64,000 bases of DNA, taken from the NCBI RefSeq assembly GCF_036324505.1, contig NC_086354.1, positions 22,786,207 through 22,850,206 of the forward strand, read 5' to 3'. The notes beneath the pieces are model-generated. The model was not told the origin of the DNA. It searched no databases and was given only the letters and a program-made list of their open reading frames with translations. Positions 55,930 to 64,000 of this stretch are shown here, piece after piece. Source of the DNA: Eleginops maclovinus. Its lineage: Eukaryota; Chordata; Actinopteri; Perciformes; Eleginopidae. Position 1 is the stretch's first letter. Every line of letters begins with the position of its first letter. Position numbers and translations under genes: made by a program.

Positions 55930-56225
55930 TAAAGTAGTCTTAAATGTAGCTAACATCCACCTAGCAACACTAAAAAGGAGCTACCATCCTGGAACACATT
56001 AGCTGCTAACTTAGCTTAGCATCTGCTAGCATGGACAAATTCTGGCACCGTTTCTGGCTGAAACAGGAACCAAACTAACCTCCTCTGGGTATAACTGAAC
56101 AGACAATGAACAACATAGCTTCTTAGTTAGTCATTTTGGATGCTACATGACGTGGTTATTTCTCTAACAAGTGCTATCTGCAGTAGCCTTGTGAGCTAGC
56201 AAGTTTGTCACAGCCAGCTAGGATG
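55930..56225. repeat. GCTA-rich dispersed repeat, degraded
   Basis: Irregular GCTAAC, TTAGCTTAGC, CTGCTAGC, GAGCTAGC and CAGCTAG words, as at 38849-38940 and 60590-60625. It resembles GCTAGC-rich fish repeats, but unit and boundaries are unclear. Confidence 0.35.
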
Positions 56226-58048
56226 AGCACACAGAGGAGGCTAAAATATCCTTTCTGGTGTGGTAATGCATTTGTCTGTGATGCAAACATTAATATTGAG
56301 ATGTTTTTTGATTCAGTGCGACTTAAAATGGACTTTTTGTGCTCTGTGATAAAATCTTATAGATGCAAATTACTGTTTTGTTTGGAAATGTATTTTGTTC
56401 TTGCTGAACAACAAAGAATATTGCAATGAGTTATGATAGTCTGAGCAGAGCGAGTTTGCTCAGCTTTATTAGCTGACACAGCAAACACAACTGCATCCTC
56501 TTCCCTTTACCTTTAGAGAATATCATAACGGCACCGTCAGCAATTTTTAGGCAGAACTGAAAGGGAGTCGAGTTCAGAAGCCACTTTACATGTCAAGAGC
56601 TAAATGAGATCTTTTGAGAGGAACGTCTAAGTGACCAGGCGCCGATAAAGAGAGCTTGCGTGTGACACAAAAATCAATGATATCAGCAGATTTGGCAGCG
56701 GATCGAACCAGAGCAGATGTGTGAGCAAAGGTTAAATGTCAAAAGCACCGCAAAACATCCCCGGGTTAAAAAGGGAGATCCATACACAGCAGGGTGTGAG
56801 CTCCGTGTCATTAGACAGCTTCCAGAAAGGTCAGGTCACAATCAGTGTAGCAGAAAGAGCCTGTCAGATCGGAACAAGTCTGCAGACGCTTTACCACCGA
56901 ATCAAATACCTACCGTATGAACTAGTGAGGTATAAAGCAGATCTGTTTTATGTAAAGACAAAAAAAAGAAAGGGAGAATTTCCATTAAGAGTTGTTGATT
57001 TGCAGATCAAAACACGTCTAAACCTGCTGGGTTTAAACTGGAATACAAGTAGCAGCAACCCTTTCTCATCCCTTTTGGTCATTTTCAGGATTCAATTAAG
57101 TCAGTGTTTTTACATTGGGATCATCCCTGCATAATTAAGAGGCAAAATCAGAGAAATATATCAATATAAATATCAATATCGTGAAGGGAGACTCGTTATC
57201 GTGTTCGATTTTGGACATCATGGGAGTGGAAGGGTTGTCTTTTACTAATTTTGAAATGCTGCCCAACAATAAACGGTTGTCATTTTTAGAATTTTCCAGA
57301 CTGTTTTAGCAGTGTGACTACTTTCCTCTAGTAGCTAAGTCACAATACTGATGATCATTTATCAAATTCAAAGTGTGAAAGGATTATTGTCCTGACCTGT
57401 GGCCCATTATTATTTGTCTCTACTAAACTAGAGCTATGCACAACAAATCTATATTGAAAATAGATCATTTAAATCAGATTGGACTATTTCCATATGTAGT
57501 CCCTCAGCAGGTAAACAGAACTCCACACACTCCAAACATATTCTTTTACATGCAACACCATTAAATAATGATACATTCTGGATTAAACCTGGACATTTTA
57601 AGATATAATCTTGTGTTTTGACCTGCAAATCATTCAATTGCAATCACTTGCAATCAAATCAGTCCCCAAATAACTCTTCCTGTTTCCCATTGCTTCATCA
57701 CAAATGAATGTAAAAATGCACACTAAGCAAATACCAGATCAAACTGGATGTTACTTTCTGAACAGCTTGAAAAAATATGTAAAAGGCTGCATAAAAGTAA
57801 AATAGTTCTTACGTCTAGACATGAGAGAAGCCCAGCACAACCTGTATTTCAAACACATTTGAAGTCTGTTTTCCACAATATACTGAGTGGAATTCCCTTC
57901 TTGGCTATTGTGAGTATCTCATAAATTCAGTAGAGAGAGGCCGAGAAATGGGATTCAAAGAAAGGAGGTAACAAAGACAAATCTATACTAACATTAAAAA
58001 GCTTTCAGATACAAACATGAAGCTTTACGGCGGAGTTGTGGTCCAGAA
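56226..58048. other. Unique non-coding sequence
   Basis: Nothing recognised. Two overlapping ORFs near 56717-57134 (67 and 132 codons) have no motif. Confidence 0.45.
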
Positions 58049-58072
58049 ACACACACACACACACACACACAC
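58049..58072. repeat. (CA)12 microsatellite
   Basis: Uninterrupted CA tract. Confidence 0.95.
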
Positions 58073-60027
58073 TCAGTATAACATCATTTTACCCAAAACA
58101 GCTTTGGTGATCCGGATGGCTAATTTAGTTGTCTAACAATTGGCCGCGCTGAATGCTGGCAGAGGAAGAAGACAATGTAATTAGCCATTTTACTCTCATG
58201 TCTGACCACAGGAAGCCTAATTGTTTCGGCTGACGGCACAGACAGCAGGTCGAGGGGAGAAGCTGAACACACATTTGTTACGTTCCTCCGTTAACATCGA
58301 CTTAAACGAGGGAAATAAATCTATTACCACCCCATTCAAAGAAAATCCATACACTACCAGACATAAAAATGCATGGCAGCGTGTTTGCAATTGAACTTTA
58401 AATGGTTGTTGGAGTCGTTATGATTTGATAAGAGGTTCCCATTACATAAAAGAGTATAATCCGATGCAATTACACAAATTGCAACACACATTATGCATCT
58501 CCTCCCTAAAATATGTAAAATCATACCGATTGTATGCATGCACAACAGCCCACACACACAAACATCATTAACGTCATTAAAGTCCACAGCGGGAAGGCTT
58601 CGTCTGATCATTAGCTCTTTGTTTCCACCTCTGTGTGACTATAGCCTAACATAATACACACCATAAGACATTTAACAAAGACAAAGTAAAGAATGAAGAC
58701 GCTTTTTGCACCCGATGAGTCAATAATGCTAATGTGGGTCATAAACTGCATCTTTCAAACTTTGGTATATTCTGTTCATACAGTAGAAATGGCGTTTTCA
58801 TTCTGCCATAACTATCTAAAAAGGTAGGAGATAAGATAAGGGCACGTTTTAAAGTTCTATTTTACCTGACACACACAAAAAAAAAACACTTTTCCATTTT
58901 TAAATGTACTTTCTAAATGATTTTTCTTTAATTATTAGGTTTTTATCAGAAAAATAGATACAAATCTTTAATTTTATGTATGTATTAAAATCTTTAAATA
59001 AAAATGTTGTATTTATTCATTTTATTATTTTAATATTTAGAATTTTGATCCAGAATATTTTTGTAAGAGAAAATCCAGTTAATATTTGATATATGTGTCT
59101 TTTAATTCCATATACTTAGAGAGAAAGACACTTTTTCTGACAATAAATATGTTTATTTTCAAAATGTTTTTCCCTTATGCATGTATTTGAGCGTCCTATC
59201 CCAGTGGGTGGCTTAAACCTGACCATTTCCATCTGTGGAGCCACATAAGGACACCGCTGCTGTGTTGCAGAACTATAGCCTACAGTGTGTGATTGAATCC
59301 GTAGAAGCGTGTATGCTTCTGGGAGAATCGTTAGCCGCAGTCTTGGCCAAATCCCTTATTCAGCCCTTTGTTTTTATTTGGTCCCTGCAGCCCGAGATAA
59401 GCTGGATGTGTGGGCTAATCACAGGCTAACCCTCTCAGCCATTACATGCCATGACCGTTGGCCAAATCTGGACAATGACGTTTGGGTGGTGGGCGAGCTA
59501 GCCATGTTTGCAGGGCTACAACACCGCAGGGTGCACAGACAGAGATGTTAAGGAGGACAGTGAGTATAATCCAATCTGGTCCCACATTTCTGCACATAAA
59601 TCTGCTTTTATCCGGGGAATCTTATCAGGAAAACATGTAGCAGTAAGCTGCAACCAAGGCTTTTTGCTCCCCTTGACTGTAAATAACACAGATTTCTGCA
59701 AATGACTTTAAAATAAACATTATATCTTAAATTAAGGCCACACTCTGGCATCAACTTACATTTGGCTGTTGATCGATCATGCTGTCAACTCTGCAGCACA
59801 ACATTTTAACAACAGAGAGCACTTTCATTGATTGAAATCTCAGTGGCTCCAGAGTCATTTTATTCTCCTCCTGTCTTTCAATATTAGAAAAAACATTGGC
59901 TTAACTAATAAAGAAGCTACTTTTCCAAGAGATGAATGACAAAATGGCCCAAAACTCTTCCATTAGGAGAAACACGCTGCAGTTTCAAAACACATGCAAA
60001 GACAAATAAAACAAACGTCAAACATCC
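58073..60027. other. Unique non-coding sequence
   Basis: 58860-59150 is A/T-rich. Small plus-strand ORFs at 59235-59705 lack motifs. No repeats recognised. Confidence 0.45.
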
Positions 60028-60357
60028 AGCAGTGGCTCAGTCAGTAGGGGCTTGGACTGGGAATCGTAGGGTCGCCGGTTCAAGTCCCCGAACAGACTTG
60101 AAATATGGAAAGTGGACTGCTACTTGGAGAGGTCCCAGTTCACCTCCTGGCCCTGCTGTGGTGCCCTTGAGCAAGGCACCGGACACCTTCAATCCCCCAT
60201 CCCCATTGCTCCCCGGGCGCTGCACGATAGCTGCCCACTGCTCCTAGTACTAGGATGGGTTAAATACAGAGGACTAATTTCACTGTGTGTGCTCTGCTGT
60301 GTGCATGTATGTGACAATAAAGAGGGTTTCATCCTCCGATTCTATCTTTCTATCTTC
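60028..60357 (+). repeat. tRNA-derived SINE, near full length, L2-like tail
   Basis: The A-box-like TGGCTCAGTCAGTAGGGG begins at 60033 and the B-box GGTTCAAGTCC lies at 60077-60087. The body has GCCCTTGAGCAAGGCACCGG and CATTGCTCCCCGGGCGCTGC. The tail reads CTAATTTCACTGTGTGTGCT ... ATGTGACAATAAAGAG (AATAAA at 60316-60321) and then CTATC-type short repeats. That tail matches L2-clade LINE 3' ends, so L2 machinery probably mobilised it. Confidence 0.88.
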
Positions 60358-60750
60358 ATCAACTTGAGGAATCATGCTAAGCTTCAGCTACAGAAGCTCA
60401 AAACACAAAGGGAACAGGGACACTAACAAGTGACGGACACAGCTAGGACCTGATCGCTTGGTTGCGTTCAGGGATTATGAAGTTAGCCAACTGTGTCTGA
60501 TAACTTCCCTAAAATATAAGGTTTATCAGCTTACTTTTAACACTGTGATCGCAAGATTCCTAACGATATTATTGCAGACCTGCTTTAAGCTAGCTAAGCT
60601 AACGTAGCTAACCTACTCGTTTGCTGACAAACACCAACAATAATGAAACAGACTATGACAGAGACAGTTGGGCTACTTTATAATCCTCAACCGTCAACAA
60701 GCGCTCCCGTCCCAGGTGTGTGCATCACTTTTTAGTGTCCCCGTTTCCAT
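60358..60750. other. Unique sequence with GCTA-rich words
   Basis: AAGCTAGCTAAGCTAACGTA near 60588-60612; otherwise nothing recognised. Confidence 0.45.
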
Positions 60751-60932
60751 TGTGGTTTTTTTGGGCAACCAGTGCCTTTAATATAGTGACAGTGCAGGTC
60801 AGAAACAGGGAGACAGAGTGGAAGATGTGCGGCAAAGGGACCCAGGCCGGATTCGAACCCGGGTCCACTGCATGGGGATCAAACCCCAGTATATGGCAGC
60901 CTGCTCTACCCACTGAGCTATACGACGGCGTT
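60751..60932 (-). repeat. tRNA-derived SINE (second family)
   Basis: On the minus strand: A-box TAGCTCAGTGGGTAGAGCAG (near 60922-60903), B-box GGTTCGAATCC (60859-60849), then CCCTTTGCCGCACATCTTCC, CACTCTGTCTCCCTGTTTC and CACTGTCACTATATTAAAGG. This matches a common fish SINE with a CCCTTTGCTGCATGTC body. The tRNA-like head could mislead tRNA finders; the spacing and SINE body argue against a real tRNA. Confidence 0.87.

Positions 60933-64000
<3,068 letters not shown>

Noticed and set aside
38837..60704. Shared word GTCAACAAGCGCT at about 38838 and 60692
   Set aside because: Only 13 bp match and flanks differ, so chance or a very short relic cannot be separated.
60849..60922. tRNA-like sequence with good A and B boxes
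   Set aside because: It is joined to a SINE body and tail and the cloverleaf spacing is off, so SINE rather than tRNA gene.

Overview
This window looks like non-coding nuclear DNA of a teleost fish, probably a percomorph. The evidence is its repeat content: long (CA)n tracts, tRNA-derived SINEs with L2-like 3' tails, a Tc1-type element with a teleost-style terminus and transposase remnant, hAT-type MITEs opening CAGGGGTGTCC or CAGAGGTGG, a Rex3-like (GATG)n LINE tail, and TTAA-flanked piggyBac/Kolobok-like MITEs. Species cannot be assigned from the sequence alone.

I found no intact protein-coding gene, rRNA or functional tRNA on either strand. The longest ORFs are translations of (CA)n tracts, of MITEs, or chance ORFs of 60-140 codons. 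The only recognisable protein-derived sequence is a frameshifted, internally deleted Tc1 transposase remnant at 20259-20696. The window is therefore intergenic or lies in a very large intron. Several single-copy blocks rich in TAATTA/TAATCC-type words could be regulatory DNA (3.7-4.5, 10.6-11.2, 13.7-14.1, 17.3-17.5, 32.4-32.65, 36.2-36.4 and 47.7-47.95 kb); this is inference.

Layout. 0-6 kb: SINE remnant, T-rich repeat, two copies of the TTAA MITE and a separate 415-bp piggyBac-like MITE. 6-12 kb: unique DNA, LINE tails and a 40-bp minisatellite of 16 units (9.92-10.56 kb). 12-17 kb: L2-like tail, a 457-bp hAT MITE with a perfect 8-bp target duplication, (CA)n, hAT relic and SINE. 17-25 kb: third TTAA MITE, the 506-bp Tc1 derivative, a second hAT MITE and a purine-rich simple-repeat cluster. 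25-32 kb: second T-rich block split by a foldback MITE, two more TTAA MITEs and a 48-bp Rex3-like insertion with a 14-bp target duplication. 32.8-34.2 kb: hAT-like element carrying a ~1-kb, 31-bp minisatellite; a second copy lies inverted at 52.55-53.25 kb. 35-48 kb: six more TTAA MITE copies, a candidate solo LTR, (CA)n tracts and an A/T-rich tandem duplication. 49-64 kb: mostly unique DNA, two further SINEs and a 179-bp uninterrupted (CA)n.

There is no operon or pathway. The structure comes from successive waves of transposons plus minisatellite growth. The best leads are a TTAA MITE family with 11 recognisable copies or fragments, different internal deletions and a promoter-like set of motifs (CRE-like, CCAAT, GC box, AATAAA); the 40-bp minisatellite, in which nearly every unit joins an ETS-like and a forkhead-like core; and the paired inverted minisatellite-bearing elements.
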